A DNA stretch of 64,000 nt, taken from NCBI RefSeq assembly GCF_001552635.1, contig NZ_BCRO01000032.1, forward strand, positions 1 through 64,000, in the 5' to 3' direction. Each line of letters opens with the position of its first letter. Positions within the stretch are counted from its first letter, which is position 1. Source of the DNA: Actinomadura hibisca NBRC 15177. Lineage in GTDB: Bacteria > Actinomycetota > Actinomycetes > Streptosporangiales > Streptosporangiaceae. Both the position numbers and the translations under genes were made by a program. This document shows, piece by piece, positions 7,952 through 15,790 of the stretch. The notes under the pieces are model-generated. The model worked only from the letters and a program-made list of their open reading frames with translations. It was not told the origin of the DNA and did not search any database.

Positions 7952-8968
7952 TCAGTCCTGCGCCCGGCCGGACGTCACCCGGGCGATCATCAGCGCGAAC
8001 AGGATGATGCCGCCGTAGATCGCCTGGATCCAGAACGAGGGCACCTGCGCGAGCGTCAGCAGGTTCTGCACCACGCCGAGCAGCAGCACGCCGGTCAGCG
8101 CGCCGGTCATGGTGCCCTTGCCGCCGTCCATGCCGATGCCGCCGATCACCGCGGCCGCCATCACCGTGAAGATCATGTTCTGGCCCTGGCCGGCGTTGAT
8201 CGCGCCGACGTAGCCGGTCAGCACCAGGCCCGCCACCGCCGCCAGCACGCCGCCGACGACGAACACCGCGAACGTCACCCGCTCCACCCGGACGCCCGCC
8301 GCGCGGGCCGCCTCGGCGTTGCCGCCGATCGCGTACAGCGCCCGGCCCAGGCGGTGGTAGCGCAGCACGAACCCGGCGGCGCCGAACGCGGCCGCGGCGA
8401 TCCACACCGACAGCGGCAGCTCCAGGAAGGTGGTGGTGGCGATGGCGAAGAACGCGTCGGGCATGTCGAACAACGTCTTGCCCTCGGTCGCGCCCACCAG
8501 CAGGCCGCGCAGCACGATCAGCATCGCCAGCGTGACGATGAAGGCGTTCAGCCGCAGCCGCACCACCAGGAAGCCGTTGAGCGCGCCGAGCGCCGCGCCG
8601 ACCAGCGGGATGACCAGCAGGCCCACCGCCGTGGGCAGCTCGGTGCCGAACCCGGCCGAGGCCGCCGGGATCACCAGCAGCGCGCCCAGCGCGGGCGCGA
8701 TGCCCACGGTGGACTCCAGCGACAGGTCGAACTTGCCGGTGATCAGGATCAGCGACTCGCCCAGCACCACCAGCGCCAGCGCCGCCGAGGCGCCCAGGAT
8801 GGAGATGATGTTCTGCTTGGTCAGGAAGCTGTCGTTGACCACCGCGCCCAGCACGATCATCGCGACCAGCGCGGGGACCAGCGCGAACTCGCGCATCCGG
8901 CGCAGCGTCGCGGCGGGCGCGGCGGGCACGGCCGCGCGCGTCCGGCCGCCTGCGGGCATGTCAGTCAT
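7952..8968 (-). CDS. Sugar ABC transporter permease (RbsC type)
   Basis: 338 residues with about ten hydrophobic segments spread over residues 28-330. The BPD_transp_2 (RbsC/XylH) signature includes G-E-S-L-I-L-I-T-G-K-F-D-L-S and the V-I-G-G-I-G-M-D-G-G-K-G cytoplasmic loop. It forms the membrane channel for the binding protein and double ATPase encoded just upstream. Its start overlaps the ATPase stop by 8 bases (8961-8968), so translation is coupled. It imports a monosaccharide; locus content suggests L-fucose or a similar sugar released by the GH29 enzyme. Confidence 0.92.
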   Translation of the reverse strand: MTDMPAGGRTRAAVPAAPAATLRRMREFALVPALVAMIVLGAVVNDSFLTKQNIISILGASAALALVVLGESLILITGKFDLSLESTVGIAPALGALLVIPAASAGFGTELPTAVGLLVIPLVGAALGALNGFLVVRLRLNAFIVTLAMLIVLRGLLVGATEGKTLFDMPDAFFAIATTTFLELPLSVWIAAAAFGAAGFVLRYHRLGRALYAIGGNAEAARAAGVRVERVTFAVFVVGGVLAAVAGLVLTGYVGAINAGQGQNMIFTVMAAAVIGGIGMDGGKGTMTGALTGVLLLGVVQNLLTLAQVPSFWIQAIYGGIILFALMIARVTSGRAQD

Positions 8969-10490
8969 CGGTGGTGACCCCTTCGATCGACGCGACCAGC
9001 TCCTGGTCGCTCCAGCCCGCCGCGTGCTCGGCGGTGACCCGGCCGTGGAAGAACACCAGCACCCGGTCGGCCGGGCGCAGGTCGTCCAGCTCGTCGGAGA
9101 TGATGATCACCGAGGTGCCGGTCTCCCGGACCCGCCCGATCACCGCCAGCAGGGCCTGCTTGGACCGCACGTCCACGCCCGCGGTGGGATTGATGAGCAC
9201 CAGCAGCTTCGGGCCGGTCGCCAGCGCCCGCGCCATGACCACCTTCTGCTGGTTGCCGCCCGACAGCGCCGACACCGGCTGGCCGGGTCCGGCGGTGACG
9301 ACGCCGAGGTCGTCGATGGCGTCGCGCGCGTGGGCGGCGAGCCGGCCGGGGGCGATGACGCCGAACCGGCCGAGCCGGTCGGTGACCGTCATCGCGGCGT
9401 TCTCGCCGACCGACAGGTCCGGGACCAGGCCCTGGTGGTGCCGGTCGCGCGGCACGAACCCGACCCCGGCGCGCAGCGCGCGCCGCACGTCGCCGGCCGG
9501 CAGCAGCACGCCGTCCAGCGCGGCGGTCCCGGCGGCCGGGCGGCGCAGCCCGGCCAGCGTCTCGGCGAACTCGATCTTGCCGCTGGCGCTGGACCCGGCC
9601 AGGCCGACGACCTCGCCGCGCCGCACCGTGAGGTCGACGCCGCCGTAGCCGGGGCCGGACAGCTCGCGGGTCTCCAGGCGGACCGGGGCGTCGGCGGGGA
9701 CGCGCGGCCCGGCGGGGCCGGAGCCGAGGTCGGTGGCCTCGCCGGTCATGGCCTGGACCAGCGCGTTCCTGGGCAGGTCGGCGACCGGCGCGGTGGTGAT
9801 CCAGCGGGCGTCGCGGAACACCGTGACGGTCTGGCAGACCTCGTAGACCTCCTGGAGGTGGTGGGAGATGAACAGGAACGTCACCCCCGACTCCTGGAGG
9901 GCGCGCATCCGGCCGAACAGCCGCTCGATCTCGGCGTTGTCGAGCTGGGCGGTGGGCTCGTCCAGGATGATGAAGCGCGCGCCGAACGACAGCGCCCGCG
10001 CGATCTCCACCAGCTGGCGGCTCTCGACGCCGAGGTCCCCGGCGCGCAGGTCCGGGTCCACCGCCACGTCCCAGGCGGCCAGCAGGTCGGCGGCCTCGCG
10101 GCGCATCCGCTTCCAGCCGATCAGGCCGCGCCCGCCGGGCTGCCGGTTGAGGAACAGGTTCTCGGCGACGGTGAGGTCGGGGACGATCGTGGACTTCTGG
10201 TAGACGCAGGCGACCCTGGAGCGCCAGCCGTCCCGGTCGCCGAGCGCCGGGGCGGGCGCGCCGTCGAAGCGCACCTGCCCGGCGTCCGGCGCGAAGATCC
10301 CGGTCAGGATGTTCACCAGCGTGGACTTGCCCGCGCCGTTGCGGCCGACCAGGGCGTGCGAGGCGCCCGGGTGGACGGTCAGGCGCGCGTCGGCCAGCGC
10401 CACGGTGGGACCGAAGCTCTTGCGGACCCCCGCCACCTCGGCCAGCGGCCGGGCGGTGTCGTCCGCGTCGTGGTTCAGGGCCGCCATCAC
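8961..10490 (-). CDS. Sugar ABC transporter ATP-binding protein with two nucleotide-binding domains (RbsA type)
   Basis: 509 residues from GTG 10490, which overlaps the binding-protein stop (GTGA); an ATG follows at once at 10487. The N-terminal domain is canonical: Walker A G-R-N-G-A-G-K-S-T near 53, signature V-E-S-R-Q near 160, Walker B I-I-L-D-E-P-T. The C-terminal domain is degenerate: its Walker A reads G-S-S-A-S-G-K-I-E and its Walker B reads V-L-I-N-P-T, so both acidic catalytic residues are absent, although the S-G-G-N-Q-Q-K signature remains. RbsA-type ATPases usually have one weak site, but losing the D-E pair is further than usual. It energises import through the adjacent permease. 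Confidence 0.92.
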   Translation of the reverse strand: MMAALNHDADDTARPLAEVAGVRKSFGPTVALADARLTVHPGASHALVGRNGAGKSTLVNILTGIFAPDAGQVRFDGAPAPALGDRDGWRSRVACVYQKSTIVPDLTVAENLFLNRQPGGRGLIGWKRMRREAADLLAAWDVAVDPDLRAGDLGVESRQLVEIARALSFGARFIILDEPTAQLDNAEIERLFGRMRALQESGVTFLFISHHLQEVYEVCQTVTVFRDARWITTAPVADLPRNALVQAMTGEATDLGSGPAGPRVPADAPVRLETRELSGPGYGGVDLTVRRGEVVGLAGSSASGKIEFAETLAGLRRPAAGTAALDGVLLPAGDVRRALRAGVGFVPRDRHHQGLVPDLSVGENAAMTVTDRLGRFGVIAPGRLAAHARDAIDDLGVVTAGPGQPVSALSGGNQQKVVMARALATGPKLLVLINPTAGVDVRSKQALLAVIGRVRETGTSVIIISDELDDLRPADRVLVFFHGRVTAEHAAGWSDQELVASIEGVTTDD

Positions 10491-11539
10491 TTGACCGTGT
10501 TGCCCCAGAGGGACTTGTCGTCCACGTTCTCCTTGGTCACCAGCGGCGCGGGCAGCTGGTCCTCCAGCAGACCGTTGGGCAGCTTGACGATCTCGCTGCC
10601 GTGGTCGGTCTTGCCGGGCTGGAACGTCCGGCCCTCCATCGCCGCCTTGACGTAGTAGAGGCCGTACTCGGCGTAGGTGTCGGCGGGCTGGGAGACGGTC
10701 GCGTCGATCTCGCCCCTGCGGATCGCCTCGAACTCCTGCGGGATGCCGTCGTTGGACACCACCACGATGTGCTTGGGGTCACCGGCCTTGACGAGCTTGC
10801 CCTTGCCGCGCAGCGCCTGGAGCGTCGGGGCCAGGTAGACGCCGCCCGCCTGCATGTAGACGCCCTTGAGGTCGGGGTTGCCGTTCAGCACGGTGTCCAG
10901 GCCGGAGGCGGCCTTCTCGGCCTTCCACTCGGCGGGGATCTCCAGCACCTTGATGCCGGGGTAGTCCTTCTTCATGCAGTCGCGGAACGCCTCGGAGCGG
11001 TCGCGCCCGTTGACCGAGGCGAGGTCGCCCATGATCTGCACGACCTTGCCGGTCCTCACCTTGTCGCCGATGTGCTTGCACGCCTGCTCGCCGTAGGCGC
11101 GGTTGTTCGCCCGCACCACCATCGCGACCTTGCCCTTCTCGGGCGCGACGTCCACCGCCACCACCGGCACGCCCTTGCGCTCGGCCTGGTTCAGCCCCGC
11201 GACGATCGCGGCGCTGTCCAGCGGCGCGACCACCAGGCCCTTGACGTTCTGGTTCAGCAGGTTGTTGATGTCGGTGATCTGCTGGGTCGGGTCGGCGTTG
11301 GAGTTGACGCCGGGCAGCGCGTCCACGCCCAGCTGCTTGGCCTTCTGCGGCATGTAGTCGTTGTAGGACTGCCAGAACGGCGAGGTCAGCAGGGGCAGGC
11401 CCACCCCGACCCTGCCGCCGGCCGCGCCCTTGGCGCCGCCGCCCCCGCCCGCCGCGTCGTCCTTGGTGCTGCCGCAGCCTGCCGCCAGCACGGCGGCCAG
11501 GGCGAGGGCCGCGGCCAGGACGGTCGTGTTGCGCATCAT
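10487..11539 (-). CDS. Sugar ABC transporter substrate-binding lipoprotein (periplasmic-binding protein type I)
   Basis: 350 residues. It has a lipoprotein signal peptide: M-M-R-N-T then a hydrophobic stretch ending L-A-A-G-C, with lipidation at Cys22, followed by a Gly-rich linker. The mature part is a Peripla_BP_4 fold (RbsB-like): P-L-L-T-S-P-F-W-Q-S-Y, then A-D-P-T-Q-Q-I-T-D-I-N, then G-L-V-V-A-P-L-D-S. The gene is first in the ABC operon and is preceded by a 213-bp divergent promoter region full of operator-like repeats. It captures the sugar outside the membrane. Two adjacent ATG codons are possible starts; the second is better spaced from GGGAGA. Confidence 0.92.
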   Translation of the reverse strand: MMRNTTVLAAALALAAVLAAGCGSTKDDAAGGGGGAKGAAGGRVGVGLPLLTSPFWQSYNDYMPQKAKQLGVDALPGVNSNADPTQQITDINNLLNQNVKGLVVAPLDSAAIVAGLNQAERKGVPVVAVDVAPEKGKVAMVVRANNRAYGEQACKHIGDKVRTGKVVQIMGDLASVNGRDRSEAFRDCMKKDYPGIKVLEIPAEWKAEKAASGLDTVLNGNPDLKGVYMQAGGVYLAPTLQALRGKGKLVKAGDPKHIVVVSNDGIPQEFEAIRRGEIDATVSQPADTYAEYGLYYVKAAMEGRTFQPGKTDHGSEIVKLPNGLLEDQLPAPLVTKENVDDKSLWGNTVK

Positions 11540-11587
11540 CTGTCTCCCTCGGGAGGTCCTGCGCGAGGGGGAACCCTCGGACCCGGT

Positions 11588-11643
11588 ATTGGCCCGACCA
11601 CTACGGAATTGATCAGACCACTGGTGGAGACATCAGACCACTA
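11588..11643. promoter_or_regulatory. Operator array of the sugar-transport operon: three phased GACCACT boxes and a TTGGNCCGACCA site
   Basis: GACCACT occurs at 11596, 11616 and 11636, spaced exactly 20 bp, about two helical turns. The first box is part of ATTGGCCCGACCA (11588-11600), the exact reverse complement of TGGTCGGGCCAAT in the fucosidase/dehydratase promoter region (15720-15732). TGGT/ACCA half-sites are typical of FadR-subfamily GntR operators, and two such regulators are encoded next. The array lies between the divergent binding-protein and regulator genes. Confidence 0.65.
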
Positions 11644-11752
11644 TGGGGATACTTCCTCGCAATACCCCGTAACAAAGTTGTTACTTACGTTTATTGGTAT
11701 GACCTCTCGGCGCTACGGCAGGATGGCAGCACCCAGCGGAGGGAGCGGCGCG

Positions 11753-12460
11753 GTGACGGACGACAGCGGGGGCCGGACCACGGTCACCCATCGGGCCATC
11801 GAGGAGATCAAGCACAAGATCGCCGCCGGGGAGCTGGCGCCCGGCCAGCGGCTGCCCACCGAGCGCGACCTCGCCACCGAGCTCGGCCTGTCGCGCAGCT
11901 CCATGCGCGAGGCGATCCGCGCGCTGACGGTGATGGGCGTGCTGGAGGCGCGGCACGGCGCGGGCATCTACGTCACCCGGCTCGAACCCAAGGACCTGCT
12001 GGAGACCTTCGGGGTGGTCGCCGAGATCTCGCGCGGCTCCTCGCTGGTGGACCTGCTCCAGATCCGGCGCATCCTGGAGCCCGCCGCCACCGCCATCGCC
12101 GCCGCCCGCATCGACGAGGCGACGCTGGAGACCGTGCGCTCCCACCTGGACCGGATGGCCGCCTGCGAGCGGGTGGAGGACATCATCGCCGCCGACCTCG
12201 CCTTCCACCAGACCATCGTGGGCGCGGCGGGCAACCCGGCGCTGGAGGCCATCGTCGCGGGCCTGTCCACCCGCACCTTCCGCGCCCGCGTGTGGCGCGG
12301 GCACCGCGACGCCGGGGCGCTCGGCCGGATGCGGCTGGAGCACGAGCGCATCTACCGCGCGCTGCTGGCGCGCGACCCCGAGGCCGCGCGCGCCGCCGCG
12401 TCGGTGCACGTGAGCGAGGTCGAGGACTGGTTGCGCTCCAACATCGGCGAGTGGGACTGA
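11753..12460 (+). CDS. GntR family regulator, FadR subfamily (first of two)
   Basis: 235 residues from GTG 11753, eight bases after GGAGGGAG; in-frame ATGs at 11699 and 11720 lack such a site. The winged helix (about residues 12-75) contains G-Q-R-L-P-T-E-R-D-L-A-T-E-L-G-L-S-R-S-S-M, and the wing reads H-G-A-G-I-Y-V. The C-terminal all-helical FCD ligand domain shows the metal-site pattern D-L-A-F-H-Q-T-I and an H-E-R-I-Y segment. The gene is divergent from the sugar ABC operon and 55 bp upstream of a paralog. It probably represses sugar transport and catabolism and is released by a pathway intermediate such as a sugar acid. Confidence 0.9.
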   Translation: MTDDSGGRTTVTHRAIEEIKHKIAAGELAPGQRLPTERDLATELGLSRSSMREAIRALTVMGVLEARHGAGIYVTRLEPKDLLETFGVVAEISRGSSLVDLLQIRRILEPAATAIAAARIDEATLETVRSHLDRMAACERVEDIIAADLAFHQTIVGAAGNPALEAIVAGLSTRTFRARVWRGHRDAGALGRMRLEHERIYRALLARDPEAARAAASVHVSEVEDWLRSNIGEWD

Positions 12461-12515
12461 GCGCCGCGCCGCCGGACGGCCCGGCCGGGCGGGCGGGAGC
12501 CCTACGCTGGCGCGC

Positions 12516-13289
12516 ATGGACAAGCGCGGCTCGGTGATCACGGAGACGATCGACCGGCTCAAGACGATGATCGTCGCAGGCGAGTTCACGGCCGGGCAGC
12601 GGCTGCCCACCGAACGCGACCTCGCGGCGCGGCTCGGGGTCTCGCGCAGCTCGCTGCGCGAGGCGATCCGGGCGCTCACCCTGCTCGGCGTGCTGGAGGC
12701 GCGGCAGGGCGACGGCACCTACGTCACCAGCCTCGCCCCGCACCTGCTGCTGGACGCGGTCGCGATGCTGGTGGAGCTGTCCCCGGCCGCCACCGTGCTG
12801 GACCTGCTGTCGGTGCGGCGGGTGCTGGAGTCGGCCGCCGCCGCCCAGGCCGCCGCGCACATCACCGACGCGCAGCTCGCCGCGCTGGCCGCCTGCCTGG
12901 AGGAGATGCGGCACGACCCGCAGCGCGGCGACGGCAGCGTGGACGAGGTGGTCGCCGCCGACGTGCGCTTCCACGAGATCGTCACCGAGGCCGCCGGGAA
13001 CGCCGTGCTGGCTGCGCTGATCGGCGCGCTGAGCGGGCGGACGCTGCGCGCGCGGGTGTGGCGCGGGCACGCCGACCAGGGAGTGTTCGCGCGGTCCATC
13101 GGCGAGCACGAGGCGATCTACCAGGCGCTGCGCGACCGCGACGCCACCCGCGCGGCGGCCGTGGCGGGCGCGCACATCGCGGCGGTCGAGGCGTTCTTCC
13201 GCGACGCGCCCGAGCGGGTGCTCCCGGGCGCGGGGTCCCCGCCGGACGGCGTGGGGCCGCCCCCGGGCCCGCGTCCGGGGGCGGCGTGA
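12516..13289 (+). CDS. GntR family regulator, FadR subfamily (second of two)
   Basis: 257 residues, ATG start. It is closely similar to the preceding gene: the same G-Q-R-L-P-T-E-R-D-L-A motif, a near-identical recognition helix S-R-S-S-L-R-E-A-I-R-A-L-T, and an FCD domain with D-V-R-F-H-E-I-V and H-E-A-I-Y. The two are evidently a tandem duplication that has diverged. A Pro/Gly-rich tail of about 20 residues follows the FCD domain and overlaps a hairpin at 13256-13285. Two FadR regulators with almost identical recognition helices may compete for, or heterodimerise on, the same operators while sensing different ligands. Confidence 0.9.
   Translation: MDKRGSVITETIDRLKTMIVAGEFTAGQRLPTERDLAARLGVSRSSLREAIRALTLLGVLEARQGDGTYVTSLAPHLLLDAVAMLVELSPAATVLDLLSVRRVLESAAAAQAAAHITDAQLAALAACLEEMRHDPQRGDGSVDEVVAADVRFHEIVTEAAGNAVLAALIGALSGRTLRARVWRGHADQGVFARSIGEHEAIYQALRDRDATRAAAVAGAHIAAVEAFFRDAPERVLPGAGSPPDGVGPPPGPRPGAA
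13256..13285. terminator. Hairpin at the end of the second GntR gene
   Basis: GCCGCCCCCGG (13256-13266), 8-base loop, CCGGGGGCGGC (13275-13285). It lies inside the last codons of the GntR gene and 14 bp before the end of the convergent GH29 gene, so it could terminate both directions. No T-run. Confidence 0.5.
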
Positions 13290-13298
13290 CCGCACGGG

Positions 13299-15611
13299 TC
13301 AGAGTGAGATCTTGAACGACCAGGCGTACTTGCCGGTCCTGCGGACCTCCTCGGGGACGTCGATGATCAGCTTGCCGCCCTCCTGGCGGTAGGTCAGCGC
13401 CTTGGTGGACCCGAGCATCTGGATCGTCGTGCCCGCCTTGACCGGCACGGGCGCGGTCAGGGTGAGCTGCGGACCGGGGTCGGTGAGCGAGGTCGCGTAC
13501 AGGGCCTCGTTCTGCTTGACGGTGAAGCGCACGTCGCCGTCCTCGGCCCCGCCCCGGTTCCAGTAGGTGGTGCCGTAGATCGCCGGGCCGTTGACGCGCA
13601 ACCACGCGCCGATGTCGGTCAGCCGGTCCCGCATGACCTGCGGGACGGTGCCGTCGCCGGCCGGGCCGATGTCCAGCAGCAGGTTGCCGTTCTTGCTGAC
13701 GATGTCCACCAGGTCGTCCACGAGCTGGTCGGAGCTCTGGTAGTCGGCGGGCTTCTCGTTCTGGTTGTAGCCGTAGGAGTGGCCGATGCCGTGGCTGGCC
13801 TCCCACTTGCGCACGATGGTGTTCGGCGGCTTGGAGTACTCGGGGGTGGTGTAGTCCCCGTGGGTGACGCAGCGGTCGTCCACGGTCACCTCCTGGCCCC
13901 GGGCCTTGGCCTCGTTGAACCACCTGGCCAGCCAGCCGGAGGTCTGCCACCAGTCGGTGGGCTTGTTCCAGCCGCCGTCGCACCACACGATGTCCGGCCG
14001 GTACTTCTGGGTGATCTCCGTCATCTGCGGGATCATGTGGTCCCGGGGGAAGCTCGCCACCTCGGGCGCGCCGGTGTAGGGCAGCTTCTCACCGGTGTAG
14101 GGGTTGCTGGGCTGGGCCGGGTCGTCGCTGTAGCCCTTGTGGTACCACTCCAGCAGCGAGTAGTAGAGGCCGCTCTTGATCTCGGGGAACTCGGCGCGGT
14201 TGGTGTCCACCAGCTCCTTGACGAAGTCGCGGCGCGGCCCCTGGTCCACGGTGTCGCGGCCGGTGACGGCGCTGTCGTACATCGCCCAGCCGTCGTGGAA
14301 CTTGGAGGTGAACACGTAGTACTTGGCGCCGCTGTCGCGCACCAGGCCGAGCCAGTCGCGCGGGTTGAACTTCGCCCCGATCTCGTTGACGAACGAGTCG
14401 TAGGACTTGGCGGTGCCGTAGGTGTCGCGGTGGTGCTTGTAGGTCGGCGAGTCCTTGCGGTTCATCGCGTTCCAGTACCACTCGGCGTAGGAGGGCACCG
14501 GGCCCCACGCGGGCACCGAGTAGGGGCCCCAGACGATGAAGACGCCGAACTTCTGGTCGTTGAACCACTGCGGGGCCTCGTGCCTGTTCAGCGAGGCGTT
14601 GTCGGCGGTGTAGTCGCCGACGCCGACCGTCATCGGGACGGCGAGGGTGTCGGCCGCCTGGCCGTCGAGGGTGACGGTGACGGTGCCGGTGACGTTCGCG
14701 ACGCCGCCGGTCGGGGCGATGCCGACCTGGACGCGGGCCTCCTCCCCCGGCGGCAGCGCGGTGATGACGGCGGCCTGCCTGGTGGTGACGCCGGGGCCGG
14801 TCACCGTGACCGTCAGCGGGCGCGCCGGGGTGACCCAGGCGTCGCCGACGTTCTGCACGGTCACGTCGGCGGCCTGCACGCCGGGCTTGAGCATCCGGGT
14901 CCCGGCGCGGGCGGCCCGCACCCTGGGCACCACGCCCTGGCCGAGCGGCTGGAGGCTGAGCGCGAACACGTGCGCGCGGGCCTTGCCCGCCGGGGCGGGC
15001 GGCAGCGTGATGGAGGTCGCGACGCGGCGCTGGTCGAAGGCGACCGGGCGGGCGAAGACGCCGCCGCCGAACGCCGACTTGCCGCCGTCGGGCGCGAAGC
15101 GGTTGCGCGCCACGATGACGCCGCCCTGCGACGCCCAGTCGGGCACGGTCAGCTGGACCCGCGAGGTGCTGCCGTCGGTGTAGGTGACGGTGACGGGGCC
15201 GGTCGTCTCGCCCCAGGTGGCGGCGGCCAGGAGGCCGGCCTCCAGGTAGCGGCCGTCGGGGATGTCGATGGTCTGGCCGTTGGCGACGAGGTTGTTCTTG
15301 GCCCCGGTGGCCTGGCCGGGCCAGTCGTAGGCGACGCCGCCCAGGGTGACCCGGCCCTTGGCGGGCATGTCGTCGGCGGCGTAGTTCCAGCCGTCGGCGA
15401 GGCTGCCGTCCTTGGGCGCGGCGTCGCTGGCGATGCCGTCGTTGTCGAAGGCCAGGGGGACGGTCACCTGGCCGGGGGCCGGGCCGCGGCGGGCGGGGGC
15501 CGCGCCGGCCGCCGGGGCGCCGAGGGGGACGGCGGCCAGCGTCGCCGCCATCACCCCGGCGGTCGCGGCGGCCGTGCCGCGGCGGCGGCCACTGCGTCTG
15601 CGCACTGTCAT
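13299..15611 (-). CDS. Secreted glycoside hydrolase family 29 (alpha-L-fucosidase-like)
   Basis: 770 residues from the ATG at 15611. The signal peptide has an Arg-rich n-region and ends near A-P-A-A-G-A-A-P-A (about residues 38-46). Residues about 50-330 form beta-rich modules (NEW3/CARDB-like). The GH29 TIM barrel covers about 345-700. The expected nucleophile is Asp545 in W-C-D-G-G-W, and E-W-Y and Y-Y-S-L-L-E-W motifs are present. Two fucose-binding histidines of well-studied members appear replaced: H-W-G is V-W-G (Val360) and K-H-H-D-G is K-F-H-D-G (Phe438). It should release a terminal sugar, fucose or a relative, outside the cell for the ABC importer. It is divergent from the dehydratase-aldolase operon. 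Confidence 0.85.
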   Translation of the reverse strand: MTVRRRSGRRRGTAAATAGVMAATLAAVPLGAPAAGAAPARRGPAPGQVTVPLAFDNDGIASDAAPKDGSLADGWNYAADDMPAKGRVTLGGVAYDWPGQATGAKNNLVANGQTIDIPDGRYLEAGLLAAATWGETTGPVTVTYTDGSTSRVQLTVPDWASQGGVIVARNRFAPDGGKSAFGGGVFARPVAFDQRRVATSITLPPAPAGKARAHVFALSLQPLGQGVVPRVRAARAGTRMLKPGVQAADVTVQNVGDAWVTPARPLTVTVTGPGVTTRQAAVITALPPGEEARVQVGIAPTGGVANVTGTVTVTLDGQAADTLAVPMTVGVGDYTADNASLNRHEAPQWFNDQKFGVFIVWGPYSVPAWGPVPSYAEWYWNAMNRKDSPTYKHHRDTYGTAKSYDSFVNEIGAKFNPRDWLGLVRDSGAKYYVFTSKFHDGWAMYDSAVTGRDTVDQGPRRDFVKELVDTNRAEFPEIKSGLYYSLLEWYHKGYSDDPAQPSNPYTGEKLPYTGAPEVASFPRDHMIPQMTEITQKYRPDIVWCDGGWNKPTDWWQTSGWLARWFNEAKARGQEVTVDDRCVTHGDYTTPEYSKPPNTIVRKWEASHGIGHSYGYNQNEKPADYQSSDQLVDDLVDIVSKNGNLLLDIGPAGDGTVPQVMRDRLTDIGAWLRVNGPAIYGTTYWNRGGAEDGDVRFTVKQNEALYATSLTDPGPQLTLTAPVPVKAGTTIQMLGSTKALTYRQEGGKLIIDVPEEVRRTGKYAWSFKISL

Positions 15612-15717
15612 GGGCACTCCGTGGGGATCGCGGGCTACCCCGATTAGCCCTACCAATCTGCTGCTCTCAGCCCGATTCTCACCACTTTCATGGCGTCCGG
15701 TCTAGAGGGTGAGGCAA

Positions 15718-15732
15718 ATTGGTCGGGCCAAT
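15718..15732. promoter_or_regulatory. FadR-type operator ATTGGTCGGGCCAAT
   Basis: ATTGG and CCAAT arms with a 5-bp centre, between the GH29 gene and the divergent enolase-family gene. Thirteen bases (15720-15732) are identical to the reverse complement of 11588-11600 in front of the sugar ABC operon. The 8-mer CCAATCTG also recurs at 15653 and 15729, suggesting a second weaker site near the GH29 start. Confidence 0.7.
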
Positions 15733-15790
15733 CTGTTGCCGTCGCTCCGCCGCCGCCCGTACGGTGAGGGCGCCGAAAGGGAGGGACGAC

